Shown piece by piece: positions 43,563-51,096 of a stretch of 64,000 nt of DNA. The notes under the pieces are model-generated. The model did not search any database and was not told the origin of the DNA. It saw nothing but the letters and a program-made list of their open reading frames with translations. Where the stretch lies: assembly GCA_034423575.1 (NCBI GenBank), contig DAOUIF010000028.1, positions 62,001-126,000 on the forward strand. Direction: 5' to 3'. The DNA comes from Bin87 sp034423575. GTDB taxonomy: Bacteria > Chloroflexota > Dehalococcoidia > Lucifugimonadales > UBA3495. Within the stretch, counting starts at the first letter, position 1, and the number at the start of each line of letters is the position of its first letter. A program made the position numbers and the translations under genes.

Positions 43563-43601
43563 CGCGCTCGACTCCCCCCATCCGGCGCGCTCAGTATCCG
43601 G

Positions 43602-44003
43602 TCAGTTGATGCGCGAGGACACGAACTGCAGTACGATCCCTGCCAGTTCCATGGCCCGTTCCGCGTCCACGTCGTCGAACGCTTCCGATGGTATCCCGCT
43701 GGGCAGGTATTCCGGATACCTGGTGATGTCGTAGTACTTATCCAGTTGGCGCGCGTCCGCCTTGATCGTGTCGAAGAACATCTCGAAGATCTTGGCGTCT
43801 TCGCAGAGGTCGATCAACGAGTTTCCCCACACGTCCTCCGCTCCCCGCCGGTACAGGTACGCCTTAACCGCTTTCTCCGCGGCCTGTTGGCTCAGGAAGC
43901 ACGCGACGTTGTAGCGCCCGCCTCCCCGGTTGAAACCCGCGTCTTCAAGGTCCCGCTCCGCCTGTCGAAACCAGCGAGCGCCCTCCGCAACGAAATCAGG
44001 CAT
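43602..44003 (-). CDS. HEPN-domain protein
   Basis: A 133-residue helical protein: WFRQAERDLEDAGFNRGGGRYNVACFLSQQAAEKAVKAYL is the HEPN core, with the aligned C-terminal part DKYYDITRYPEYLPSGIPSEAFDDVDAERAME. HEPN RNase toxins usually carry an R-x4-6-H motif; I do not see a clear one, so ribonuclease activity is doubtful. It follows a minimal nucleotidyltransferase (overlap of 8 nt) and closes the LutABC operon, so the pair resembles a MNT/HEPN toxin-antitoxin. Function uncertain. Confidence 0.78.
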   Translation of the reverse strand: MPDFVAEGARWFRQAERDLEDAGFNRGGGRYNVACFLSQQAAEKAVKAYLYRRGAEDVWGNSLIDLCEDAKIFEMFFDTIKADARQLDKYYDITRYPEYLPSGIPSEAFDDVDAERAMELAGIVLQFVSSRIN

Positions 44004-44337
44004 CGAAAATCACCCTTCCTCGCTTGCAGGCCTGATACAGCGCCGGCAGCGTGTCCTGCAGTTCTTCGAATTCGGCCGGCGTGTAGACCTGCGCCGTCAT
44101 GCCCACTTGCGAACCGATGTGGTACGAGAAGAAATCGGCGCGCCGCCCGAACGGGCGGTCCTGGTCATGAACGAACACCAGGTCGATGGTGCTGTCCGGC
44201 GAATAGTCGCCGCTCACCATGTCCCCGATCAGGATGGCCTTCTCGATACCCAGCGTGGGCAGCACGTCCATGATTTCGGACAACTGCTGTTCCATCATCT
44301 GCCGCCGGAACTGGATGAACCCCACTCGCATCGGCAT
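43996..44337 (-). CDS. Minimal nucleotidyltransferase (MNT)-like protein, catalytically degenerate
   Basis: A 113-residue DNA-polymerase-beta-type minimal nucleotidyltransferase: IEKAILIGDMVSGDYSPDSTIDLVFVHDQDRPFGRR matches the MNT core. The usual G-S of the GSx10DxD motif is G-D, and the first Asp of DxD is Thr (STID), so the metal-binding site is incomplete. AAGGAG lies 7 nt before ATG 44337 and overlaps the stop of LutC. In MNT/HEPN modules the MNT partner adenylylates or neutralises HEPN; with this site it probably only binds it. Confidence 0.72.
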   Translation of the reverse strand: MPMRVGFIQFRRQMMEQQLSEIMDVLPTLGIEKAILIGDMVSGDYSPDSTIDLVFVHDQDRPFGRRADFFSYHIGSQVGMTAQVYTPAEFEELQDTLPALYQACKRGRVIFDA

Positions 44338-44341
44338 TGGC

Positions 44342-45124
44342 CTACTCCTTGTTCAGCAGCACCATGTGGACTTCACGCGGGCCGTGTACGCCCACCACGA
44401 TGGTCTGTTCGATGTCAGCGGTGCGGCTGGGGCCCGTGATGAAATTCAGGTAACTCCCCATCTCCCCGCCGCTCTGCGTGAACTCCAGCCTCCGCAGCGT
44501 GAACAGGTCGTCCAGCGTGCCGACAACGTCCGACGGGCGCACAATCGCTACGTGCAACGGCGGCACGACCGACACCAGGCGACTCAGCCCTCGTCGGGGC
44601 AGCACCACCACCGATCCCGTTTCCGCAATGGCATAATCGGCGCCGGTGATCCCCATGCCCGATTCGGCCAGCCGTTGTCGCACCTCGGTCCTGCTTTCGG
44701 GTCCATCGTATACGGCCGGCCAGCAAAGACCACCGGCTCCGGCGATTGCAGCGTCCACCGGAACCGTGTCGAACACTGGTTGCTCCGACCTGGCTACCGA
44801 CGTGGCGCCCAGGCTCCTCACCAGCCACGTGACATAATCCAGACCTTCTTCCGCTCCCTCACACCGCTGCACGTTCCAGCCGCGCAGGCCGGCAGTCTCC
44901 GCCAATTGGTCCAGGAGAACCGGCGTTTCCTGGGCAATGCGATCCCGCACAGCTTGCGCCTGCAATTCGATTTCAGGGCGCTCCTGTGCCAGCACGCTGT
45001 AGGGTTCGGCGGGAGGCCCGCTCTGCCGACCCAACGCCGTGCGCACGGTCTCCCGGAATTGTTCCGATGGGATACCCATCGAACCGCTCGACGACCCGGT
45101 AATACGATTGAACGGGATACCCAT
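44342..45124 (-). CDS. lutC: LutC-like LUD-domain protein of lactate utilization
   Basis: A 260-residue LUD-domain protein: GITGADYAIAETGSVVVLPRRGLSRLVSVVPPLHVAIVRPSDVV, then TLDDLFTLRR and NFITGPSRTADIEQTIVVGVHGPREVHMVLL. This is the closing part of LutC/YkgG proteins. With LutA and LutB it forms the three-subunit L-lactate dehydrogenase of the LutABC type, at the membrane or cytosol side. Ends 4 nt before the MNT gene. The N-terminal 40 residues are more variable. Upstream gap to LutB is 3 nt. Confidence 0.88.
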   Translation of the reverse strand: MGIPFNRITGSSSGSMGIPSEQFRETVRTALGRQSGPPAEPYSVLAQERPEIELQAQAVRDRIAQETPVLLDQLAETAGLRGWNVQRCEGAEEGLDYVTWLVRSLGATSVARSEQPVFDTVPVDAAIAGAGGLCWPAVYDGPESRTEVRQRLAESGMGITGADYAIAETGSVVVLPRRGLSRLVSVVPPLHVAIVRPSDVVGTLDDLFTLRRLEFTQSGGEMGSYLNFITGPSRTADIEQTIVVGVHGPREVHMVLLNKE

Positions 45125-45127
45125 TCG

Positions 45128-46588
45128 CTAATCCTGCGGGCGGCTTGGCGCGTTGCCCGACAGCTCGTCCCGCCAGATTTCGGTGAATGATCGGGGCGCT
45201 GGAATTGGCAAATCCCGCGATCGCGCCCAGCGGGATATCAACGGCATGCGAGTCGGTCCCAAAATCCCGCCTTTCGCCACCGGTTCCAGCAATCGCCGCC
45301 CGATCTTGCGTCCCACATCCAGCAGCCGCGGATTGGACATAACGGCCGCAAATCCCCGGGCCAACAGGCTCTCCGTATCTGACCCGGTCGCACGGTAAGA
45401 TTCCGATCCCTCCGCTATGTTATGCCTCAGGTGCAGCAGCATTCGGGGAATGTTGATCTGCACCGGACAGGCGTCCCGACACGCGCCGCACAACGTCGAC
45501 GCGTTGGGCAGGTCCTTGGCCTGTCCAACGCCCACCAGCCCCGGCGTCACGATGGATCCTATCGGCCCCGGATACACCCATCCATAGGCATGGCCGCCTA
45601 CGCGCTGGTAGACCGGGCAAACGTTCAGGCACGCGCCGCAGCGGATACAGTACAGCGACTCGCGCAGCGCGGGGTCGGCCAGCAGGCGGCTGCGCCCGTT
45701 GTCCACGATCACCAGGTGGAATTCTTCGGGCCCGTCCTCATCCTCGGCCCGGCGCGGTCCGGTGACCATGCTCATGTATGACGTGATGCGCTGTCCCGTG
45801 GCGGAGCGGGGCAGCAGCCTCAAAAACACCGCTAGGTCCTGTAGCGACGGGATCACTTTCTCCATCCCGGCAAGACCGACATGAATCCGCGGCGCCGAGG
45901 TGCACAACCGCCCGTTGCCCTCGTTGGTGATGATCACCAGCGAGCCGGTTTCAGCCACCAGGAAATTGGCCCCGCTGATGCCCATGTCGGCGTCAAGGAA
46001 CTTCTGGCGCAGCACCACCCGTGCGATCCGCGCCATCTCCTCGATGTCGTCGGAGTACGGCACCCCGAGTTGGTCCGCGAATAGCTGGGCCACCTGACCC
46101 CGGGTCTTGTGCAGCGCCGGCGCCACCAGGTGCGAAGGCGTTTCTTCGGCCAACTGGATGATGTACTCGCCCAGGTCGGTCTCGAACACGTCGACCCCCC
46201 GGGCCTCCAGCACGTGGTTGAGCCCGAGTTCCTCCGACACCATCGACTTGCTCTTGGTGACCGTCCGGACGTCGTTGGCGTCTGCAATCTGCGACACAAT
46301 GGCGTTGGCCTGCGCCGCGTCTGCAGCGAAATGCACCCGGCCGCCGGCCGCGGTCACGTTCCGCTCCAGCATCTCCAGGTAGTAATCCAGGTGCCCGATG
46401 GTATGCTCTTTGATCCGCCGCGCCTGCTCCCGCCACTCTTCCCACACCTCGGGCGTGACCTCGGCGATGGCCTCCCGCCGGGTGCCGTCAAAGCCCGTCC
46501 CAGCCCGACGCAGCGCCTGGCGTAGCTCGACATTTTTAATCGCCGCCTGGGATGCGGGCACGAACTGCCGCGTAACGACCTCAGCCAT
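45128..46588 (-). CDS. lutB: LutB-like iron-sulfur LUD-domain protein
   Basis: A 486-residue protein. The N-terminal LUD domain (VTKSKSMVSEELGLN, GVDVFETDLGEYIIQLAEETPSHLV, ISGANFLVAETGSLVIITNEGNG) is followed by a 2[4Fe-4S] ferredoxin-like domain (CIRCGACLNVCPVYQRVGG and LCGACRDACPVQINIPRML). This is the electron-transfer and substrate-binding subunit of LutABC. Length and motif order fit LutB (YkgF). Separated by 2 nt from LutA and 3 nt from LutC. The C-terminal extension of about 80 residues after the second Cys motif is typical. Confidence 0.9.
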   Translation of the reverse strand: MAEVVTRQFVPASQAAIKNVELRQALRRAGTGFDGTRREAIAEVTPEVWEEWREQARRIKEHTIGHLDYYLEMLERNVTAAGGRVHFAADAAQANAIVSQIADANDVRTVTKSKSMVSEELGLNHVLEARGVDVFETDLGEYIIQLAEETPSHLVAPALHKTRGQVAQLFADQLGVPYSDDIEEMARIARVVLRQKFLDADMGISGANFLVAETGSLVIITNEGNGRLCTSAPRIHVGLAGMEKVIPSLQDLAVFLRLLPRSATGQRITSYMSMVTGPRRAEDEDGPEEFHLVIVDNGRSRLLADPALRESLYCIRCGACLNVCPVYQRVGGHAYGWVYPGPIGSIVTPGLVGVGQAKDLPNASTLCGACRDACPVQINIPRMLLHLRHNIAEGSESYRATGSDTESLLARGFAAVMSNPRLLDVGRKIGRRLLEPVAKGGILGPTRMPLISRWARSRDLPIPAPRSFTEIWRDELSGNAPSRPQD

Positions 46589-46590
46589 GT

Positions 46591-47343
46591 CTAACCGGCC
46601 TCACCGTCCAGAACCTGCGCGATATGCCGCACGCGGAAGGGCAGTCCCTGTCGGCTGACCGCCCCGCCTATATGCATCAGGCATCCCATGTCGCACGCCG
46701 TTAGCGTGTCCGCGCCGCTGGCGGTCGCCGCCGCTAGCTTGTCGGCTAGCATCTCTTCGGAAATGTGCGGATACTTGACCGCAAAGGTCCCGCCGAACCC
46801 GCAGCATTGCTCCGCGTCGGGCAGATCGACCCGCTCCACGCCTGGCGCAGCATCCAGCAAACGCTGTGGAGCCTCGGTGACCTCCATCTCGCGCAGCAGG
46901 TGACAGGATGGGTGATACGCTACTGTCGTGCCACCTCTCTGCGCGTCATCCGCTGCCGGCTCGTAGCCAACCACGTCCACCAGGAACTCCGTGAATTCGT
47001 ACACCCGTTGGCTCAAGTCACCCGCTCGGGCCAGCATCTCCGGTTCGTCGGCGAACAGATCCAGGTAGAACACCCGCATCATCGCGCCACATGAGCCGGA
47101 GGGCACGACCACGTATTCCCGGTCGCTCAGTATGTCCAGGGTGCGCTCGGCGAGTTTGCGAGCCTCCGCAGTGAAACCCGAGTTGTACAAGGGCTGGCCG
47201 CAGCAGGTCTGACCCTCTGGGAAATCAACGTCAACGCCGGCATTTCGCAGCACCCGCACGACGCTGACTCCAACCTCCGGGTAAAGCTGGTCGACGATGC
47301 ATGTGACGAAAAGGGACGCCCTGATGGGCTGCGGCTGGCTCAA
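46591..47343 (-). CDS. lutA: LutA-like CCG-domain Fe-S oxidoreductase of lactate utilization
   Basis: A 250-residue protein with two CCG domains: CCGQPLYNSGF and, near the end, QCCGFGGTFAVKYP, plus PSCHLLREMEV. It opens SLFVTCIVDQLYPEVGVSVVR as in LutA/YkgE. The start is TTG 47343, 6 nt after the ribosome site CGAGGA; a longer ATG reading has no ribosome site. LutABC oxidises L-lactate to pyruvate with iron-sulfur electron transfer. It is the first gene of an operon lutA-lutB-lutC-MNT-HEPN. Confidence 0.88.
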   Translation of the reverse strand: MSQPQPIRASLFVTCIVDQLYPEVGVSVVRVLRNAGVDVDFPEGQTCCGQPLYNSGFTAEARKLAERTLDILSDREYVVVPSGSCGAMMRVFYLDLFADEPEMLARAGDLSQRVYEFTEFLVDVVGYEPAADDAQRGGTTVAYHPSCHLLREMEVTEAPQRLLDAAPGVERVDLPDAEQCCGFGGTFAVKYPHISEEMLADKLAAATASGADTLTACDMGCLMHIGGAVSRQGLPFRVRHIAQVLDGEAG

Positions 47344-47483
47344 ATCAAATCCTCGTTCGCGGCGCCGCAAGGTTAGCAGAGTGCCACCCATCGGACAAGG
47401 CGAGACCGACCGGCAGTCTTGGTCTCAGCCCGGTCGCTGGTTATCATATTGCGACCATCATATCCCCATACAGGAGCGCAATC

Positions 47484-48170
47484 ATGGTGGAAGAACTCGG
47501 CAGAATTACACGCCCGGCGACCGCCAATTACCAGGGCAAACGCAAGCTGTTGCTGGCGCCGTTGGTCCAGCTGGCGGTACCCGCGGAGTCGATGCCGGCC
47601 GACGGCGCCGAAATTCTCGCGCGCTACTGGGACCAGGTGGATGTGCAGGTCCGGGCCGTGCAGAACGCTCTGGGCAGCGTCACCCACGTCTACCACGAAA
47701 ACCTGCCCGAAGGGGGTCCGGCCGGCCTGGGTTACCTCGAAATGAGCGCACAGGGCAGCCACAAACTGACCGCCGGTCTGGTGGATGCGGGGGCAGTGCT
47801 GGAAGCCACCGAGTCCATGGAAATCCTCGCCGAAACCCTGGACCTGCAGCGCTGCCTGATGCAACCGCTGATGAGCCCAGCCGTAGCGGGCCGGCTCCAG
47901 GAGTGGTTTGGCGAGGCCAACCACCGGCGTTACCAATTCGTCGCGGATGCCATAGACACCACGCTGGGCGACGATGAAACGGGCCTGCTTTTGATCAACG
48001 AACGGCACCAGGTCCAGTTCCCCACCGACATCGAGGTGATCTACATCGCTCCGCCCGCCCTCGATGAATTCCGTCGCTGGCTGCAGAACTGGAGTGAACA
48101 GCTTCAGCGGGAAATGGCCGGCCCACCCGCCGAGCCTGAAGAGGACGACACTCTCGAACCGCCGGCTTAA
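47484..48170 (+). CDS. Hypothetical protein, 228 residues
   Basis: Not recognised. The sequence begins MVEELGRITRPATANYQGKRKLLL, contains YWDQVDVQVRAVQNALGSV, ENLPEGGPAGL and QFPTDIEVIYIAPPALDEF, and ends with an acidic tail EPEEDDTLEPPA. It is soluble with no signal or membrane segment and no clear motif; I see a mixed alpha/beta pattern. AGGAG lies 9 nt before the ATG. A hairpin terminator follows the stop. Function unknown, but the ribosome site and terminator argue for a real gene. Confidence 0.6.
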   Translation: MVEELGRITRPATANYQGKRKLLLAPLVQLAVPAESMPADGAEILARYWDQVDVQVRAVQNALGSVTHVYHENLPEGGPAGLGYLEMSAQGSHKLTAGLVDAGAVLEATESMEILAETLDLQRCLMQPLMSPAVAGRLQEWFGEANHRRYQFVADAIDTTLGDDETGLLLINERHQVQFPTDIEVIYIAPPALDEFRRWLQNWSEQLQREMAGPPAEPEEDDTLEPPA

Positions 48171-48183
48171 TCCAGAAAACGAA

Positions 48184-48213
48184 ACAGCCCCGAGGCGGAA
48201 ACCTCGGGGCTGT
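48184..48213 (+). terminator. Hairpin terminator after the 228-residue protein
   Basis: ACAGCCCCGAGG / CCTCGGGGCTGT pair perfectly over 12 bp around a 6-nt loop. It lies 14 nt after the stop and between this gene and the convergent tRNA-Sec/thioredoxin unit; no T-run. Confidence 0.7.
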
Positions 48214-48263
48214 GCCTACTGACTTGGTTTCGGTTCAGCGGCGTTCGACAGCGCAAACCTTAC

Positions 48264-48360
48264 TGGCGGGAGTGCGAGGGAGTCGAACCCACCTACCCCG
48301 CTCGTCACGAGGCATAGCGGGTTTGAAGTCCGCAAGAGCCACCGGGCCCCATCCACTCCC
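48264..48360 (-). tRNA. selC: tRNA-Sec (anticodon UCA)
   Basis: A 97-nt tRNA with encoded 3' CCA (48264-48266) and anticodon UCA (48326-48324) in a CUUCAAA loop, the hallmark of selenocysteine tRNA. The 6-bp D-stem with 4-nt loop (CGGU), an 8-nt acceptor with 7 clear pairs, and a long variable arm (CUCG-UGA-CGAG hairpin) fit the bacterial tRNA-Sec form. Imperfections are an A-C pair at the end of the anticodon stem, a U-U pair in the T-stem and G-G at acceptor pair 8. It lies 12 nt downstream of the thioredoxin stop on the same strand and probably shares its transcript. Confidence 0.82.
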
Positions 48361-48372
48361 GCGTATCGAGGC

Positions 48373-48702
48373 TTAGCTCTCCAGCACCGCGTCGATCTTC
48401 CGCTTCAGCGCCGGCTTGGGCTGCGCGCCCACCACCTGGTCCACCGGCTGGCCGTTCTTGAAGAAAATCAGCGCCGGAATGCTGCGGATGCCGTACTGCG
48501 CCGCGATCTCGGGCGCGTTGTCCACATCCAGCTTGGCCACGTTCAGCTTGCCTTCGTACTCCAACGCCAGGTCGTGTACGGCGGGAGCGATCATCTTGCA
48601 GGGCCCGCACCATTCCGCCCAGAAGTCCACCATTACCGGCAGATCCGAGTCCATCACGTTGCTTTGCCAGTTCTCTACATTCACTTCGATAGGTTCGGGC
48701 AT
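48373..48702 (-). CDS. trxA: Thioredoxin
   Basis: A 109-residue thioredoxin with the active site WCGPCK (Cys32 and Cys35) in VMVDFWAEWCGPCKMIAPAV, the cis-Pro in RSIPALIFFKNG, and a normal C-terminal helix. GGAGG lies 7 nt before ATG 48702. tRNA-Sec follows 12 nt after its stop on the same strand. It is a plausible substrate for the ferredoxin:thioredoxin reductase encoded 4 kb away, which is inference from position and family knowledge. Confidence 0.93.
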   Translation of the reverse strand: MPEPIEVNVENWQSNVMDSDLPVMVDFWAEWCGPCKMIAPAVHDLALEYEGKLNVAKLDVDNAPEIAAQYGIRSIPALIFFKNGQPVDQVVGAQPKPALKRKIDAVLES

Positions 48703-48881
48703 CTCTAATCCTCCAGGATAGGCACTCATTGGCCGCCCGCAACGGTGGCACAAATCGCCCCCGCTCTGCGACCGGGATGGTGCTCATATTATACAGGGGC
48801 GGCAGACCGGTCAATCAAGCCCGCACGCGCGCGACGAACCGCCGCACCCGGCTCAAGCCCGTGCTGACCGCGTGGTGTTAC

Positions 48882-48887
48882 TATATT
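48882..48887 (+). promoter_or_regulatory. TATATT box just before the RlmD-Maf fusion gene
   Basis: TATATT at 48882-48887 ends 4 nt before ATG 48892; no ribosome site is present, consistent with a leaderless transcript. Confidence 0.4.
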
Positions 48888-48891
48888 CGAC

Positions 48892-50754
48892 ATGACTGCC
48901 GCAACCTCCACGGATACCACTGTGAAGTTGCAACGTGGCGACGTTGTCGAGCTGGACCTCCACGCGTGGGGCCGCCTCGGCGAGGCCATGGCTTCATACG
49001 ATGGGTCGGATATCTTCGTGTTCGGGGGAATACCTGGAGAGAAGGTAGAGGCCGAGATCGTGGCCATCCGCCGGAAGTACGTCGCCGCGCAGGTCACACG
49101 GGTGGTAATCCCGTCACCGGCGCGTGTCGAACCGCCATGCGAATATTTCGGCCGATGCACTGGTTGCCAGTGGCAGCATGTCGAGTACGAAGAGCAGTTG
49201 GCCGTCAAGACTGAGATCGTCCGGGATGCTCTGGAGCGGATCGGCAATTTCCACGCGCCCGTGGTGCAGCCCGCCCTGGCTTCCCCTCGTCAGTTCCACT
49301 ATCGGAACCACGCGCGCTTGAACATCTGGCGCGAGAGCGGCAGCCTCGGATTCACCCATCGGGAACGGCGGCGCTTCGTTCGCATCGACCGCTGTATGCT
49401 GATGCACGACGGCGTCAACGACCTCCTGGCGCAGTTGCAGGGCCGCTCTGCCGAAACCTCGCAGCTTGCCATCCGTTGTTCTCCCGACACCGGCGACTAT
49501 CTGGTCCAGCCATCCCTGAAGAACGCCGACGTCACCATCCCAACCGGACAGAAGACTTACCGAGAATCCGTGGCCGGCAAGGAATTTCAGGTAGCGTCGC
49601 CTTCCTTCTTCCAAGTCAACGTGTGGCAGGCGGCTCTCCTGGCGGAGTTGGTCAAGGACGCTCTCCAACTGACCGGCGATGAGACCGTGGTGGATGCCTA
49701 CGCTGGCGTCGGGACTTTCGCCGTGCTGCTGGCGCCCTACGCGGCTCGGATCGTTGCGGTGGAAGAATCCACTGCGGCCATCGCTGATGCCACAGTGAAC
49801 GCTGCCCACCATCCGAACGTCCAACTGGTCACCGGAAAGGTGGAAGATATTCTCCCTAGCCTGGACGTGACGCCCGACGCCGTGATCCTGGACCCGTCCC
49901 GGTCTGGATGCCAGCCCACGGTGCTGCATGCGCTCCTCGCACAGCGACCCAACCGCATCGCGTATGTGTCCTGCAACCCCGAATCCCTGGCCCGAGATTT
50001 GCGCACGCTGAGCAAAGGCTACGTAATCCAGTCGGTTCAGCCGGTGGACATGTTCCCCCAGACGCACCACGTGGAATGCGTCGTGACTTTGGTTGCCAAG
50101 TCGGAGACCACCGAGATCGTGCTGGCGTCGGCCTCGCCCCGGCGTCGAGAACTGCTGTCGCGCCTCGGTATCGATTTTCGTGTCGCGCCGGCCGGCATAC
50201 CGGAAGATCAGGAGCCCGATGAGAACCCCGAGCAGATGGTTCGGCGGCTGTCGCGCGAGAAAGCCCTGGCCGTCGCCGAAGCGGAGTCGCCAACTGCTGG
50301 TTATTACGTCGCTGCCGACAGTACCGTGGTGCTGGATGGGGAGTCCATCGCCAAGCCGGCGGATGCCGAGGAAGCCCGTTCCATGTTGCGCCGCCTGCGC
50401 GGCACGATCCACCAGGTAATTACCGGATACACCGTCTACGACGCTGCAACCGGCCGCTGCGTCACCGACGCCAACGCCGCCGACGTCCAGATGCGGGATT
50501 TCACCGATGCTGAGATGGAAGAGTCCATCGCCAGCGGAACCCCCATGGACAAAGCCGGCGCCTACGCGATCCAGGATCCGGACTTCAAACCCGCGTCTCT
50601 GCTTGCCGGCTGCTACTCCAATGTGATGGGGCTGCCCGCCTGCCGGATCGTCGACACTTTGGCAGAGATGGGATGTCCGCTGCCGGATCGAGCGTCCATG
50701 GCGATCCCGCCAGGCTGCACCGGTTCCTGCACATTGCGCTCGTCGTCCTCCTGA
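48892..50754 (+). CDS. Fused RlmD/TrmA-type rRNA m5U methyltransferase and Maf nucleotide pyrophosphatase
   Basis: A 620-residue fusion. Residues 1-400 are a RumA/RlmD-type 23S rRNA (uracil-5)-methyltransferase: an N-terminal TRAM domain, [4Fe-4S] ligands C83, C89, C92 and C168, the SAM-binding VVDAYAGVGTF around 267-277, DPSRSG at 334-339, the nucleophile Cys361 in VSCNPESLARDL, and Glu395. Residues about 406-605 are a Maf/YhdE-type nucleoside triphosphate pyrophosphatase (IVLASASPRRRELLSRLGI, AADSTVVLDGES, GTIHQVITGYTVYD). Maf removes noncanonical nucleotides such as m5UTP. I see no internal stop or start between them, so one polypeptide is made. Confidence 0.88.
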   Translation: MTAATSTDTTVKLQRGDVVELDLHAWGRLGEAMASYDGSDIFVFGGIPGEKVEAEIVAIRRKYVAAQVTRVVIPSPARVEPPCEYFGRCTGCQWQHVEYEEQLAVKTEIVRDALERIGNFHAPVVQPALASPRQFHYRNHARLNIWRESGSLGFTHRERRRFVRIDRCMLMHDGVNDLLAQLQGRSAETSQLAIRCSPDTGDYLVQPSLKNADVTIPTGQKTYRESVAGKEFQVASPSFFQVNVWQAALLAELVKDALQLTGDETVVDAYAGVGTFAVLLAPYAARIVAVEESTAAIADATVNAAHHPNVQLVTGKVEDILPSLDVTPDAVILDPSRSGCQPTVLHALLAQRPNRIAYVSCNPESLARDLRTLSKGYVIQSVQPVDMFPQTHHVECVVTLVAKSETTEIVLASASPRRRELLSRLGIDFRVAPAGIPEDQEPDENPEQMVRRLSREKALAVAEAESPTAGYYVAADSTVVLDGESIAKPADAEEARSMLRRLRGTIHQVITGYTVYDAATGRCVTDANAADVQMRDFTDAEMEESIASGTPMDKAGAYAIQDPDFKPASLLAGCYSNVMGLPACRIVDTLAEMGCPLPDRASMAIPPGCTGSCTLRSSSS

Positions 50755-50773
50755 CCGCGACGGATGCCTCACC

Positions 50774-51085
50774 GTGAACGTATTCGGCATCGGCACGCTG
50801 GAGTTGCTGGTCATCCTGGCCGTCGCTTTCATCGCCCTGGGTCCCGGTAAGACGGTAGAGGTCGCGCGCACCATCGGCAAGATGGCCCGTGAGGCGCGGC
50901 GCACCTTCACCGACATCATGGATGCTGCCTCGGTCGATGAGCGCGCCGACCGCCCCAGGGAAAACTCCGCCCCGACGGCGCCACCCTCGCCTCCCACTGA
51001 CCCTGTCCCCACCCCTCCGCACCTCGTAGCCCAAAGCGACGCTCCTGACAATCCACCCGGCGCACAGCCTTCGGACCAACGTTAA
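50774..51085 (+). CDS. tatB: TatA/TatB-family Sec-independent translocase component (TatB-like)
   Basis: A 103-residue protein: GIGTLELLVILAVAFIALGP is the single N-terminal membrane helix followed by an amphipathic helix (KTVEVARTIGKMAREARRTF) and a Pro-rich tail. The FG-type hinge is GPGK and the later basic part resembles TatB more than TatA. GTG start 50774 follows the fusion gene by 20 nt. The gene is followed 12 nt later by tatC, so it is a tatB-tatC operon. It recognises twin-arginine signal peptides together with TatC. Confidence 0.82.
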   Translation: MNVFGIGTLELLVILAVAFIALGPGKTVEVARTIGKMAREARRTFTDIMDAASVDERADRPRENSAPTAPPSPPTDPVPTPPHLVAQSDAPDNPPGAQPSDQR

Positions 51086-51096
51086 CCCCGCGCGCC

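Noticed and set aside
49114..51051. 645-codon open frame on the minus strand
   Set aside because: Antisense to the RlmD-Maf gene and tatB; no motif.
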